In this document: positions 50,012-58,795 of the stretch, piece by piece
How positions within the stretch are numbered: the first letter of the stretch is position 1
Layout: each line of letters opens with the position of its first letter
Position numbers and translations under genes: made by a program
Assembly: GCA_017404505.1 (NCBI GenBank)
Contig: JAFRCE010000016.1
Span: 1-64,000 of the forward strand
Direction of reading: 5' to 3'
From: Solobacterium sp.
GTDB taxonomy: Bacteria; Bacillota_I; Bacilli_A; Erysipelotrichales; Erysipelotrichaceae
DNA length: 64,000 nucleotides
The notes under the pieces: generated by a model
Database searches by the model: none
Seen by the model: only the letters and a program-made list of their open reading frames with translations
What the model was told of the DNA's origin: nothing

Positions 50012-50043
50012 AACGATGAATTAAACTTAGAAAAGAGGTTCGT

Positions 50044-50919
50044 ATGTTCAGAATTATCAAAAAAGAACAGTTGGCACCAAACATCTATCTGATGGATGTC
50101 GAAGCGGAACGCATCGCAAAGCACGCTTTGCCAGGACAGTTCCTGATTGTCCGTGTCGATGCGGACGGCGAAAGAATTCCGCTTACGATCTGCGATTATG
50201 ATCCGGAAAAAGGCATCGTGCAGATCGTATTCCAGGTCATCGGCGGTGAAACATACCGGATGTCTCTCCTGGAAGAAGGCGACAGTTTCCATGATATGGT
50301 AGGTCCGCTCGGCAGACCTTCCGATCTGACAGAACTGCCAGTTGAAGAACTGAAAAACAAGAAAATCTGTTTCATTGCCGGCGGTGTCGGAACCGCTCCG
50401 GTCTACTGCCAGCTGAAATGGCTGAAGAACAACGGCGTCGACGTTGACTGCATCCAGGGTGCGAGAAGCAGCGACCTGATCATCCTCGAAGATGAAATGG
50501 CAGCGGTCTCCAGCCTTCATGTATGCACCGACGACGGTTCCAAAGGTATCAAGGGCAACGTCTGTGTCGCTCTGCAGCAGCTGATCGATGAAGGACATTC
50601 ATTCGACCGTGTCGTTGCCATCGGCCCGATGATCATGATGAAGTTTGTCTGCCAGCTGACAAAAGAGCTGGGCATTGAAACGATCGTCAGCATGAACCCG
50701 ATCATGGTTGACGGTACCGGCATGTGCGGTGCCTGCCGTCTGACTGTCGGCAGCGAAGTGAAATTCGCCTGCGTCGACGGACCTGAATTTGACGGTCATC
50801 AGGTGAACTTTGACGAAGCGATGAAGCGTATGACTCTGTATAAAACCGAAGAAGGACGTCTCTATCTGCAGGCCAAGGAAGGCGACAGCCATCACGGCGG
50901 CTGCGGCATGTGCGACTGA
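50044..50919 (+). CDS. FAD/NAD-binding reductase subunit (NfnA/sulfide dehydrogenase alpha-like)
   Basis: 291 residues. The FAD-binding 'PGQFLIVRVDADGERIPLTICDYD' and NAD(P)-binding 'FIAGGVGTAPVYCQLKWL' match ferredoxin-NADP reductase-like subunits. The C-terminal 'GTGMCGACRLTVGSEVKFACVDGPEF' carries a [2Fe-2S] cysteine set, and the last residues 'HHGGCGMCD' add cysteines. Together with the next gene it forms the NfnAB-type transhydrogenase, or supplies electrons to glutamate synthase. 21 nt separate the two genes. Confidence 0.9.
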   Translation: MFRIIKKEQLAPNIYLMDVEAERIAKHALPGQFLIVRVDADGERIPLTICDYDPEKGIVQIVFQVIGGETYRMSLLEEGDSFHDMVGPLGRPSDLTELPVEELKNKKICFIAGGVGTAPVYCQLKWLKNNGVDVDCIQGARSSDLIILEDEMAAVSSLHVCTDDGSKGIKGNVCVALQQLIDEGHSFDRVVAIGPMIMMKFVCQLTKELGIETIVSMNPIMVDGTGMCGACRLTVGSEVKFACVDGPEFDGHQVNFDEAMKRMTLYKTEEGRLYLQAKEGDSHHGGCGMCD

Positions 50920-50940
50920 GGGAACAAAGGAGAAACTGAC

Positions 50941-52332
50941 ATGACAATGGATATGTTTAAAAGAGTTCCTGTCCGCGAACAGGATCCGAAAGTAAGAGCG
51001 ACAAACTTCAATGAAGTCTGCCTTGGTTACAACAAAGAAGAAGCGGAAGCGGAAGCACAGAGATGCCTGAACTGCAAAAAGCCGTTCTGTGTGCAGGGCT
51101 GCCCTGTCAGCATCAACATTCCGGGCTTTATCGCCAAACTCAAGGATGGCGACGTCGAGGGTGCCTACAACGTAATCAGCGAGTCCTCCGCCCTGCCGGC
51201 GATCTGCGGCCGTGTATGCCCGCAGGAAACCCAGTGCGAAGGCAAATGCGTGCGCGGCATCAAAGGTGAAGCCGTTTCGATCGGCAAACTGGAACGCTAC
51301 GTTGCCGACACTGCTAAGGAAATGGGGCTGAAACCGCAGCCGGCTGCCGAAAAGAACGGCAAGAAAGTCGCGGTCATTGGTTCCGGTCCGGCCGGTCTCA
51401 CATGCGCTGGCGATCTGGCCAAACTCGGCTATGATGTCACGATCTTCGAGGCTCTCCATAAAGCCGGCGGTGTTCTTGTCTACGGTATTCCGGAATTCCG
51501 TCTGCCGAAGGATGCTGTTGTTCAGAAAGAAATCGAGAATGTCAAATCACTCGGTGTCAAAATCGAACTCGACTGCGTCATCGGCAAATCGACCACCATT
51601 GACTCCCTGCTGAAGGAGGAAGGCTTCGACGCCGTATTCATCGGCTCCGGTGCCGGTCTGCCGCGCTTCATGCACATCCCCGGCGAACAGTCTCTGGGTG
51701 TCTTCTCCGCCAACGAATATCTGACCAGATCCAATCTGATGCAGGCTTTCAAAGATGAATCCAGAACACCGATCATGAAGGCGAAGAAATGCGTCGTTGT
51801 CGGCGGCGGCAACGTTGCCATGGACGCAGCCAGAACCGCCCTCCGTCTCGGTGCCGAAACCCATATCGTCTACCGCCGTTCTGATGAAGAACTGCCGGCC
51901 CGCCGCGAAGAAATCGAACACGCGAAACACGAAGGCGTCATCTTCAATCTGCTGACCAATCCGACCGAGATCCACGCTGATGAAAACGGCTGGGTCAAGA
52001 GTATCACATGCGTGAAGATGGAACTCGGTGAACCGGATGAATCCGGCCGCCGCAGCCCGGTCGTCATTCCCGGCTCTGAATTCGAGATCGAGTGCGACTG
52101 CGTCATCATGTCGCTCGGCACTTCTCCGAATCCGCTGATCGCGTCGACGACAGAAGGTCTTGAGGTCAACCGCCGCAAGTGCATCGTTGCCGACGAAGCG
52201 ACCGGCATGACTTCCAAGGAGAACGTCTACGCCGGCGGTGACGCTGTCACCGGCGCAGCTACCGTCATCCTTGCCATGGGAGCCGGCAAAACAGCTGCCA
52301 AAGGCATCCACGAATACCTCAGTGACGAATGA
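50941..52332 (+). CDS. NADPH-dependent glutamate synthase-type flavoprotein (NfnB/GltA-like)
   Basis: 463 residues. N-terminal cysteines 'CLNCKKPFCVQGC' (42, 45, 50, 54) and 'CGRVCPQETQCEGKC' bind [4Fe-4S] clusters. FAD-binding 'AVIGSGPAGLTCAG' and NADPH-binding 'VVGGGNVAMDAARTA' follow, then 'GDAVTGAATVILAMGAGK'. In this arrangement with an NfnA-like partner, it more probably acts in electron bifurcation than as the small subunit of a separate glutamate synthase, though the two are hard to tell apart by sequence. Confidence 0.9.
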   Translation: MTMDMFKRVPVREQDPKVRATNFNEVCLGYNKEEAEAEAQRCLNCKKPFCVQGCPVSINIPGFIAKLKDGDVEGAYNVISESSALPAICGRVCPQETQCEGKCVRGIKGEAVSIGKLERYVADTAKEMGLKPQPAAEKNGKKVAVIGSGPAGLTCAGDLAKLGYDVTIFEALHKAGGVLVYGIPEFRLPKDAVVQKEIENVKSLGVKIELDCVIGKSTTIDSLLKEEGFDAVFIGSGAGLPRFMHIPGEQSLGVFSANEYLTRSNLMQAFKDESRTPIMKAKKCVVVGGGNVAMDAARTALRLGAETHIVYRRSDEELPARREEIEHAKHEGVIFNLLTNPTEIHADENGWVKSITCVKMELGEPDESGRRSPVVIPGSEFEIECDCVIMSLGTSPNPLIASTTEGLEVNRRKCIVADEATGMTSKENVYAGGDAVTGAATVILAMGAGKTAAKGIHEYLSDE

Positions 52333-52338
52333 TCCAAA

Positions 52339-52370
52339 CCCTGCTCTGCCTGTCTGGCAGGGCTTTTTTT
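52339..52370 (+). terminator. Terminator of the NfnAB-like operon
   Basis: CCCTGC (52339-52344) pairs with GCAGGG (52357-52362), followed by seven T. Confidence 0.82.
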
Positions 52371-52409
52371 ACCGTTTGAAAAAGGATATTCACCGCTTTT
52401 GGAATCGTC

Positions 52410-52415
52410 TATAAT
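52410..52415 (+). promoter_or_regulatory. -10 element upstream of the small membrane protein gene
   Basis: TATAAT lies 29 bases before the start. TTCACC lies upstream with a short spacer. Confidence 0.4.
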
Positions 52416-52443
52416 AGGTAGGAACAGCAGGAGGTTCTCAATT

Positions 52444-52842
52444 ATGAGCGACAGAGAATATTTAAACGAAGAAAAATACCGGAATACAACCCGCCGGCTG
52501 CGTATCGTCAGTCTTCTGATGATCGTTCTCGGCTTAACCGGCTTTATCGGCTGCGGCATTCTGTTATTCGGACATTTCCTCAGCTTTGATCAGTCCGGAC
52601 TGGTCGGATTCGCCTGGATTCTCTGCATGGCCGTTTTCGGCTTCGGCCTTGTACTGTACTTCACTTCCCGCCAGAGAGAGATTTCTGCCTATATGATCCA
52701 GCAGCAGATGCCGGTTCTCAAGGAAACGGTCAGGGAACTGACACCGTTGGCCGGTGAAACTGCCAAGGATCTGGCACCGGCGGCCGGCGAAATCGCAAAG
52801 GAGATCGCCAAAGGCGTCAAAGAAGGACTGAAGGACGAATAG
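52444..52842 (+). CDS. Two-span membrane protein, unknown
   Basis: 132 residues from the ATG at 52444 (AGGAGG ten bases upstream). Two membrane spans lie near 21-43 and 54-76, and the C-terminal part 'ELTPLAGETAKDLAPAAGEIAKEIAKGVKEGLKDE' is an amphipathic helix with repeats of GE-AK. The family is not known to me. It may associate with the membrane through its tail. Terminators lie on both sides, so it is a single-gene unit. Confidence 0.68.
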   Translation: MSDREYLNEEKYRNTTRRLRIVSLLMIVLGLTGFIGCGILLFGHFLSFDQSGLVGFAWILCMAVFGFGLVLYFTSRQREISAYMIQQQMPVLKETVRELTPLAGETAKDLAPAAGEIAKEIAKGVKEGLKDE

Positions 52843-52875
52843 CAGAATTCCACGGCAGAAACATCCGGAAAAAGA

Positions 52876-52925
52876 AAAAACAGACTGGCTGCCCATTCAT
52901 CGTGAATGAGACCAGTCTGTTTTAT
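52876..52925. terminator. Bidirectional terminator between the membrane protein and MFS genes
   Basis: ACAGACTGG (52880-52888) pairs with CCAGTCTGT (52912-52920), with A and T runs outside the stem and an inner ATTCA/TGAAT pair. Confidence 0.85.
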
Positions 52926-52935
52926 TGTTATATGT

Positions 52936-54171
52936 TTACTGCATGTTTGCGGATTTGCGCAGGAACAGGAAGCCGAGAACAAACAGGATCGCCAGTGTGC
53001 CGACAGCGATATTTACGCTCTGGGTGATCTGTACCGTGACACCGACCATCATCGTACCCATAAAGGCAGCGCCTTTGCCGCAGATATCGTACAGACCGAA
53101 ATACTCACCGGAGTTGTCCGCCGGGATGATCTGAGCGAAGTAGGAACGTGAGAGTGCCTGTATCGCACCCTGGAACATACCGACGACAAACGCCATGACG
53201 CCGAACTGCCATACAGCATGCATGGTCAGGGCAAACAGCGCGACAAACAGATAGCCGCCGATACATACGTAGATCAGATTGATGGAATCGTATTTCTCAG
53301 TCAGTTTACCGAACAGTGTCGCAAAGGCGAAGGCAACGACCTGGGTCAGCAGCAGAACGACCAGCAGGATCATGTCACCGAAACCGAAGGATCGGCCGAT
53401 CGCGACAGCTTCGTCAATGATCGTGTATACACCGTCAATGTAGAAGAAGAAACCGATCAGGAAGTAGAAGACCTTCTTGTTGCGTTTTGCCAGTTCACTC
53501 AGGGTATGGCCCAGACGTTTGAAACTGTTGGCAATCGCGTTTCCGGTGCTTTCAACATAGTACTTCTGTTTGTACTCCTTGATCAGCGGCGTGGAAACGC
53601 CAAACCACCAGAGAGCGATGACAATGAAGTCAATGGCAATGCACAGTTTCATCGGCATCATGCCGAACATGCCAAGCGCATAGAAGCCCAGTGCCACAAC
53701 AAACGGAATGCAGCTGCCGATATAACCCCAGGCATAGCCCTGTGAGGAGACAAGGTCCATGCGCTCAGGTTCGGTAACGTCGGTCAGCATCGAGTCATAG
53801 AAAACAAGACTTGACTGGTAGCAGACCTTGGCAATGACATAGGTAATCAGATACAGAATCCAGTTGGGAGCCACACCAAGCAGTGCGCAGCCAATGACAC
53901 CGATCAGAAGAACCGTCATGAACATCGGCTTCTTAAAGCCTTTGTTGTCGGCAATCGTTCCGAATACCGGTCCGATCAGTGCGACAAGAATCGTGGCAAT
54001 TGACGTGCCGTAACTCCAGTATGCCAGATACTGTGAATCACTCATGCCCGCTTCCGTGGCCAATGTATTGAACCACAGAGGAATGATGGTGGATACCATC
54101 ATGGTAAAAGCGGAGTTGCCGATATCATAAAAGATCCAGGCTCTCTCCAGTTTGTTAAAATTTTTAAACAT
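52936..54171 (-). CDS. MFS transporter, UMF1/Atg22-like
   Basis: 411 residues with about 12 membrane spans. The start 'NKLERAWIFYDIGNSAFTMMVSTIIPLWF' and 'VALIGPVFGTIADNKGFKKP' (the A-motif loop) match the UMF1/Atg22-like group of major facilitators, which export amino acids or similar small molecules. 'GAIQALSRSYFAQIIPADNSGEYFGLYD' is another typical segment. It stands alone on the minus strand. Confidence 0.88.
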   Translation of the reverse strand: MFKNFNKLERAWIFYDIGNSAFTMMVSTIIPLWFNTLATEAGMSDSQYLAYWSYGTSIATILVALIGPVFGTIADNKGFKKPMFMTVLLIGVIGCALLGVAPNWILYLITYVIAKVCYQSSLVFYDSMLTDVTEPERMDLVSSQGYAWGYIGSCIPFVVALGFYALGMFGMMPMKLCIAIDFIVIALWWFGVSTPLIKEYKQKYYVESTGNAIANSFKRLGHTLSELAKRNKKVFYFLIGFFFYIDGVYTIIDEAVAIGRSFGFGDMILLVVLLLTQVVAFAFATLFGKLTEKYDSINLIYVCIGGYLFVALFALTMHAVWQFGVMAFVVGMFQGAIQALSRSYFAQIIPADNSGEYFGLYDICGKGAAFMGTMMVGVTVQITQSVNIAVGTLAILFVLGFLFLRKSANMQ

Positions 54172-54298
54172 TGCAGTAAATCCCCTTTTTTATCTATTAT
54201 AGCGGATTCACGGCGAATGGACGGACGGAATTCAAAAAAGAAAAATGATGAATTATGATCGGAAAGGTTTATCATAAAAAAAGAAAAGAGACTTACTT

Positions 54299-55033
54299 AT
54301 GACAAAAATATGGGCCCACCGCGGTGCGAGCGGTTATTATCCTGAAAACACGCTTCCTTCCTTTCAGGGTGCCGTCGATATGAAGGCGGACGGCATTGAA
54401 CTGGATATACAGCTGAGCAAAGACGGCGAGATCGTCGTCTGTCATGACGAGCTGCTGGACCGCACCAGCAGCGGCAAAGGTCTGCTGTGTGAAAAAACAC
54501 TGGCGGAACTGAAAGAACTCGATTTTTCGTATACCCATCCTGAATGCGGCCATGTGACGATTCCAACCATGCGGGAAGTATTTGAACTGATCAGGCCGAC
54601 GGATCTGATCATCAATATCGAACTGAAAACCGGCTATCTGGACTATGAGGGAATCGAAGAGAAGATCCTGGATCTGACCCGTGAAATGGGCATGGAAGAC
54701 AGGGTCATCTATTCTTCCTTCAATCACTATTCCATTGTGAAGCTGCAGAAACTGAACCCTTCTGCGAAGACAGCCTTTCTGTATGAAGACGGTCCGATCG
54801 ACATGCCGCTTTACTGCGCGAAATATCATGTGGACGCCATTCATCCCCTGTATTTCAATCTGCGCTATCCGGACTTTCTGAAGCAGTGCCGCGAAAACAA
54901 TCTGAAAATCAATGTCTGGACGGTCAACCGCGAGGATTTTGCCCGCAACTGCTTCAAAATGGGCGTGCATGCGATCATTACCAATTATCCCGACAAAATG
55001 CGCACTCTGCTGCAGGAGCTGGAAAATGAATAA
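54299..55033 (+). CDS. Glycerophosphodiester phosphodiesterase
   Basis: 244 residues. 'AHRGASGYYPENTLPSF' (H7, R8, E16-like), 'GIELDIQLSKDGEIVVCHDELLDRTSSG' and 'NIELKTG' are the GDPD catalytic segments. It cleaves glycerophosphodiesters such as glycerophosphocholine. No signal peptide, so the enzyme is cytoplasmic. It overlaps the next gene by 8 nt, an alpha/beta hydrolase, suggesting joint lipid degradation. Confidence 0.93.
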   Translation: MTKIWAHRGASGYYPENTLPSFQGAVDMKADGIELDIQLSKDGEIVVCHDELLDRTSSGKGLLCEKTLAELKELDFSYTHPECGHVTIPTMREVFELIRPTDLIINIELKTGYLDYEGIEEKILDLTREMGMEDRVIYSSFNHYSIVKLQKLNPSAKTAFLYEDGPIDMPLYCAKYHVDAIHPLYFNLRYPDFLKQCRENNLKINVWTVNREDFARNCFKMGVHAIITNYPDKMRTLLQELENE

Positions 55034-55982
55034 GGAATATCTGGATTATATTGAGACAGAACTGCGCCCCTGGCTGTTTCAGTGTGTGGAAGACGGTTAT
55101 TTCAGCAGCTATGACGATCTCCGTCTTCATTACTATGAAGCCGTCCATCCGGAAGAAAAAGCCGCCGTTGTCATGGTCCACGGCTTCTGCGAGTTTTTCG
55201 GGAAATATCATGAGACAGCCTACCGTTTTTATCAGGAAGGCTATTCGGTATTCTTTCTGGAGCTGCGCGGCCACGGCAAATCGGAACGCTGCCATACCGC
55301 GGAAGACCAGCGGGTTCACGTCGATGATTTCAATGAATATGTCGAAGACCTGCATACCTTTCTGCAGAAGGTCGTCATCCCGCACAACAGGACCGGAAGG
55401 CTGTTTCTGTTCGCCCATTCCATGGGCGGTGCCGTCAGTGCCCTGTTCCTCGAACAGTACTGGGATATGTTCCGCTGTGCCGTGCTGAGTTCACCGATGC
55501 TGCAGCTGGATATCAAGAATCTGCCGGACTGGATCCTCAGCGCTTTGAAGATCTATCCGAAGCTGACCGACAAAGTCCATGAATACGCACCGGGCCAAGG
55601 ACCGTTTTCCTTCGTCAACGAATTCGAGCACAGTTCCTGTCTGGATTCCGACCGGTATGAATACCAGTTCGCTCTGCGCTGTCAGGATCCTTCCTATCAG
55701 ACCTGGGGCGGCACATGGGGCTGGGTCTCCTCAGCCGTGAAAGCGACCGAGCAGCTGCAGAAAAATGCCGGTAAAATCCGGATTCCGGTTCTGCTCTGCC
55801 AGGCCGGCAGTGACAACATGGTACGCAACCTGGGCCAGAACATTTTCCGTTCACACTGCCATTACGTGACCCTTGTCTCCTATCCGGACAGCCGCCATGA
55901 GATTTTCAATGCCACGGATGAGATCCGTGATAAGTACTACCGTGACGTTCTGACCTTCTATCAGGCATTTCTGAACAATTGA
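55026..55982 (+). CDS. Alpha/beta hydrolase (lysophospholipase/monoacylglycerol lipase-like)
   Basis: 318 residues from the ATG at 55026 (MNKEYLDYIETELRPW). 'VMVHGFCEFFGKYHETAYRFYQEGYSVFFLELRGHGKS' is the oxyanion region, 'LFAHSMGGAVS' holds the nucleophile serine, and late 'AGSDNMV' and 'SRHEIFN' supply the acid and histidine. This is the PldB/monoglyceride lipase pattern. With the overlapping GDPD gene it would release glycerol and fatty acids or lysolipid products. Confidence 0.9.
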   Translation: MNKEYLDYIETELRPWLFQCVEDGYFSSYDDLRLHYYEAVHPEEKAAVVMVHGFCEFFGKYHETAYRFYQEGYSVFFLELRGHGKSERCHTAEDQRVHVDDFNEYVEDLHTFLQKVVIPHNRTGRLFLFAHSMGGAVSALFLEQYWDMFRCAVLSSPMLQLDIKNLPDWILSALKIYPKLTDKVHEYAPGQGPFSFVNEFEHSSCLDSDRYEYQFALRCQDPSYQTWGGTWGWVSSAVKATEQLQKNAGKIRIPVLLCQAGSDNMVRNLGQNIFRSHCHYVTLVSYPDSRHEIFNATDEIRDKYYRDVLTFYQAFLNN

Positions 55983-56005
55983 GCAGATCATTATCTGCTC
56001 TTTTC
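55981..56005 (+). terminator. Terminator of the GDPD-hydrolase operon
   Basis: GAGCAGA (55981-55987) pairs with TCTGCTC (55994-56000), followed by TTTT. Confidence 0.78.
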
Positions 56006-56021
56006 TATTCTGAGAAAACAA

Positions 56022-56049
56022 AAAAAACGATGGATATCCATCGTTTTTT
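56022..56049. terminator. Bidirectional terminator of the tRNA cluster
   Basis: Palindromic AAAAAACGATGG/CCATCGTTTTTT around ATAT. On the minus strand it ends the tRNA-Ser, tRNA-Asp and tRNA-Gly transcript just after the CCA of tRNA-Gly. Confidence 0.85.
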
Positions 56050-56050
56050 A

Positions 56051-56124
56051 TGGAGCGAGTGAGCGGAATTGAACCGCCGTGTCCACCTTGGCAAGGTGGC
56101 GTTCTACCATTGAACTACACTCGC
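56051..56124 (-). tRNA. tRNA-Gly (GCC)
   Basis: 74 nt with encoded CCA at 56051-56053. The anticodon stem CCACC/GGTGG holds loop TTGCCAA (anticodon GCC). D-loop and T-loop (GGTTCAATTCC) are normal. It is the last of three tRNAs in one minus-strand cluster. Confidence 0.97.
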
Positions 56125-56129
56125 AGCAA

Positions 56130-56206
56130 TGGCGGTCCTGACGAGATTCGAACTCGCGATCTTCTCCGTGACAGGGAGACGAGATGAACCGCTACTCCAC
56201 AGGACC
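56130..56206 (-). tRNA. tRNA-Asp (GTC)
   Basis: 77 nt with encoded CCA at 56130-56132. The acceptor stem GGTCCTG pairs with CAGGACC. The anticodon loop CTGTCAC gives GTC (aspartate). T-arm sequence GAGTTCGAATCTC. It is separated by 5 nt from tRNA-Gly. Confidence 0.96.
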
Positions 56207-56211
56207 ATGAA

Positions 56212-56302
56212 TGGCGAGGAAAGAGGGATTTGAACCCTCGCGCCGGTTTCCCGACCTATGCCCTTAGCAGGGGCACCTCTTCGGCCTCTTGAGTATTTCC
56301 TC
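56212..56302 (-). tRNA. tRNA-Ser (GCT)
   Basis: 91 nt with encoded CCA at 56212-56214 and the long variable arm of class II tRNAs. The acceptor stem GAGGAAA pairs with TTTCCTC. The loop CTGCTAA gives anticodon GCT (serine). It is the promoter-proximal tRNA of the cluster. Confidence 0.97.
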
Positions 56303-56341
56303 ATCTGCCAAGCGCATCTTTGTTTTTTTCAGCGCTCATTT

Positions 56342-56370
56342 ATATTAGCATGGCATACAGAATAATGCAA
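56342..56370 (-). promoter_or_regulatory. Promoter of the tRNA cluster
   Basis: On the minus strand TTGCAT (56365-56370) and TAATAT (56342-56347) with a 17-bp spacer lie about 40 bases before tRNA-Ser. The rest of 56303-56430 holds no gene. Confidence 0.7.
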
Positions 56371-56430
56371 CACGAAATTTTCATGTTTTTTTTATCTGTT
56401 TTTTCTGCGGCGGAAACCCCCGGACAGCAT

Positions 56431-57996
56431 TCAGTGATTAAATGCGTCCGGCAGGTCGTTTTCCAGCAGAATCGTGTCATCGGCATCTGCCTGGCTGTAA
56501 ACGATAGCAAATGCTTCCTTGACCGTATCCACCACGTGAACGTGGTCCATATCGAAGTCTGCTTCCTGCAGACCGGCATGGATTGGTTTCGTCTGGGTAC
56601 GGCCGACCAGGATCACTTCATCCGCCTTCCCCTTCATGTTTTTGCCGAAATTCCGGTTGATTTCTTCCTGGCGGGATCCCAGATCGATCATACCCGGCGT
56701 GACGATCCATCTTGTGCCGGGCATCATGCTGAGAACATCGAGCGCCATGGCCGAACCGGTCGGATTTGCGTTGAAGGCGTCATCGATGAAACGGTGGCCG
56801 TTGATCATCTTCAGTTCCAGACGGTGTTCGACCTGCTTCATGGTCTTGACCGCTCTGGCAATGACATTCCAGTCCACACCGAGATATCTGGCGCAGGCGA
56901 CCGCGGAAAGAATATTGAGAATATTCAGTTCACCGAGAAGTTTTGTCTCCAGCTGCACTCTCTCGTCGCCATGGACGACCGTGAAGATTGAACCGGAGGA
57001 AGTATATGTGATCTCATCCGCGTAGTAATCCGTGTCACGGCTGTGAACACCGTAGGTCACTTTTTCCACCGTGTTTTTGACAGGATAGTTTCGGATGAAA
57101 TCGTTGTCGTAGTTCATAATGCCGAAACCGTCTGCCGGCAGCATTTCGATCACCTGCATTTTTTCTCTGGTGATGTTTTCCTGCGAGCCGAAGGTGTTCA
57201 AATGCTGGGGACCGACGGACGTGACGACACCGATCTGCGGTTTGACAAACTCCATCAGTTCGGTAATGTCGCCGACATGGTCAGCGCCCATTTCACACAC
57301 GAAGACTTTGTGAATCGGCTTCAGCATTTCCCGGATCGTCCGGGTAATGCCCATCGGTGTGTTATAGCTGGCCGGTGTCATCAGCGAGTTATACTGTTCC
57401 GACAGCATGGCCTGCATGATATTCTTCGTCGTCGTCTTGCCGAAAGATCCAGTGATGCCGATCTTGATCAGATCCTTGTGATCCTTCAGAATGGCTTTGG
57501 CTTCATTCAGATACTTCTGGCGGATCGCCGCTTCCAGCGGTGAAGTGATCAGAGCCATCGGCCAGATCAGCAGCCAGGGACCAAGATATGCCGCTGCAGT
57601 GTACAGCGGCGGCAGCTTCAGCACCAGGAGGATCAGGATCAGGGCGAGAACCGCCAGAACGGCGATCTGCCTCTTCACTCTGGCTGTATATACCAGCGGC
57701 TTGATATAGTTCTTTTTCTTTTCGTCGGCATACAGATACAGTGCCATGAATACCAGAACGGCACTCAGGAGCAGCGTCTGCAGCAGACCTTTGAACAGCA
57801 GACCGGCAAGCAGACCGATCACCGTCAGAGCCAGCGGGACAACAGCGCCTTCGGCATTCGTCCGCCAGCTTTCCTTTACCCATTTATAGAGACGTCCCAG
57901 CTCGTAACGGTTCTGCTGGAACATATGCAGCGCATGTTTGGCGGGAAAGACCATCGCCATGGCAATCACTGCCGTCATAATGATACCTTTGATCAT
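56431..57996 (-). CDS. murF: MurF-type Mur ligase with membrane N-terminus
   Basis: 521 residues. Instead of the usual soluble MurF N-domain, residues 1-155 contain several membrane spans (near 2-18, 52-70, 72-88, 110-128, 138-155). The Mur ligase core follows: P-loop 'GITGSFGKTTTKN' near 179-191, 'CEMGADHVGDI', 'VGPQHLNTFGS' and 'HRFIDDAFNANPTGSAMALDVL'. It should add D-Ala-D-Ala to UDP-MurNAc-tripeptide. The membrane anchor suggests work at the membrane, near MraY. It overlaps the preceding hydrolase gene by 4 nt. Confidence 0.86.
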   Translation of the reverse strand: MIKGIIMTAVIAMAMVFPAKHALHMFQQNRYELGRLYKWVKESWRTNAEGAVVPLALTVIGLLAGLLFKGLLQTLLLSAVLVFMALYLYADEKKKNYIKPLVYTARVKRQIAVLAVLALILILLVLKLPPLYTAAAYLGPWLLIWPMALITSPLEAAIRQKYLNEAKAILKDHKDLIKIGITGSFGKTTTKNIMQAMLSEQYNSLMTPASYNTPMGITRTIREMLKPIHKVFVCEMGADHVGDITELMEFVKPQIGVVTSVGPQHLNTFGSQENITREKMQVIEMLPADGFGIMNYDNDFIRNYPVKNTVEKVTYGVHSRDTDYYADEITYTSSGSIFTVVHGDERVQLETKLLGELNILNILSAVACARYLGVDWNVIARAVKTMKQVEHRLELKMINGHRFIDDAFNANPTGSAMALDVLSMMPGTRWIVTPGMIDLGSRQEEINRNFGKNMKGKADEVILVGRTQTKPIHAGLQEADFDMDHVHVVDTVKEAFAIVYSQADADDTILLENDLPDAFNH

Positions 57997-58772
57997 ATGG
58001 TTTCATCTCCTTTGAAAAACACATCCAGGACCCGGTTGAACCGGTCAGCCTGATGCCAGTATGCCCAGTGGTCATCCCCTTTGAAGACGGCCAGGCCGGC
58101 GTCCGGCATTTCCTTTTCCATCATCTGTCCCATCCACAGCGGCGCGGCGTCGTCAAGATCGCCCCAGACCAGCAGGACGGAACATTTTACGTCTTTGAGA
58201 ACCGGCGTCACGTCGTCGTTGACTACTTTGACAAAAGTCGGCCGCATGACACCCCGGGCATTGCGGTAATCTTCCGAACCGGAACGATTCTGCAGCTCCG
58301 CCAGTTTCTCCGTCTGGCCTGTCGCCTGCAGGAACCATTTCCCGGCTTTAAAGACACGGGTCCGCACTTTCGACTGCAGCGACTGTTTCGGCCGGATACC
58401 GGCCGCCCCGGTCAGACACATTTTATGCACATCCTCAGGATGATCCGCAGCATAACGGATCGCCACCCGGCAGCCGAAGGAATGACCGACAAAGATCATG
58501 TCATGCAGACCGAGGGCATGGACAAACTTTTCCAGATGCGCTTCGTAGTCAGGCACGCCCCACGCTTCCGGCGGCTCATCGGATTCCCCGAAGCCGGGAA
58601 AGTCGATACTGACAACGTGAAAACGGTCTTTGAAATGGTCAAAGACTGCCTGCATCATTTCCTTGTTCTGACCCCAGCCGTGCAGCAGGACCATGTCTCG
58701 GCCGCTGCCGGCTTCCAGATATGCGGTGCGAAGCCCGTCAATTTCAAGATATTCTGTCATATCGGTGTCCAT
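57993..58772 (-). CDS. Alpha/beta hydrolase coupled to murF
   Basis: 259 residues. 'VLLHGWGQNKEMM' is the oxyanion segment, 'FVGHSFGCRVAIRYA' holds the nucleophile serine, and 'LLVWGDLDDAAPL' plus 'FKGDDHWAYWHQ' supply the acid and histidine. Its stop overlaps the murF start (ATGA), so it is in the same transcript. Substrate unknown. A link to cell-wall precursor or lipid metabolism is suggested only by the coupling. Confidence 0.85.
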   Translation of the reverse strand: MDTDMTEYLEIDGLRTAYLEAGSGRDMVLLHGWGQNKEMMQAVFDHFKDRFHVVSIDFPGFGESDEPPEAWGVPDYEAHLEKFVHALGLHDMIFVGHSFGCRVAIRYAADHPEDVHKMCLTGAAGIRPKQSLQSKVRTRVFKAGKWFLQATGQTEKLAELQNRSGSEDYRNARGVMRPTFVKVVNDDVTPVLKDVKCSVLLVWGDLDDAAPLWMGQMMEKEMPDAGLAVFKGDDHWAYWHQADRFNRVLDVFFKGDETI

Positions 58773-58795
58773 TTTACATGAAAAGTGCCGCGGCG

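Noticed and set aside
56051..56302. tRNA cluster as an integration site of the prophage
   Set aside because: The tRNAs are 20 kb from the integrase junction, all three are intact with CCA, and no integrase lies beside them.
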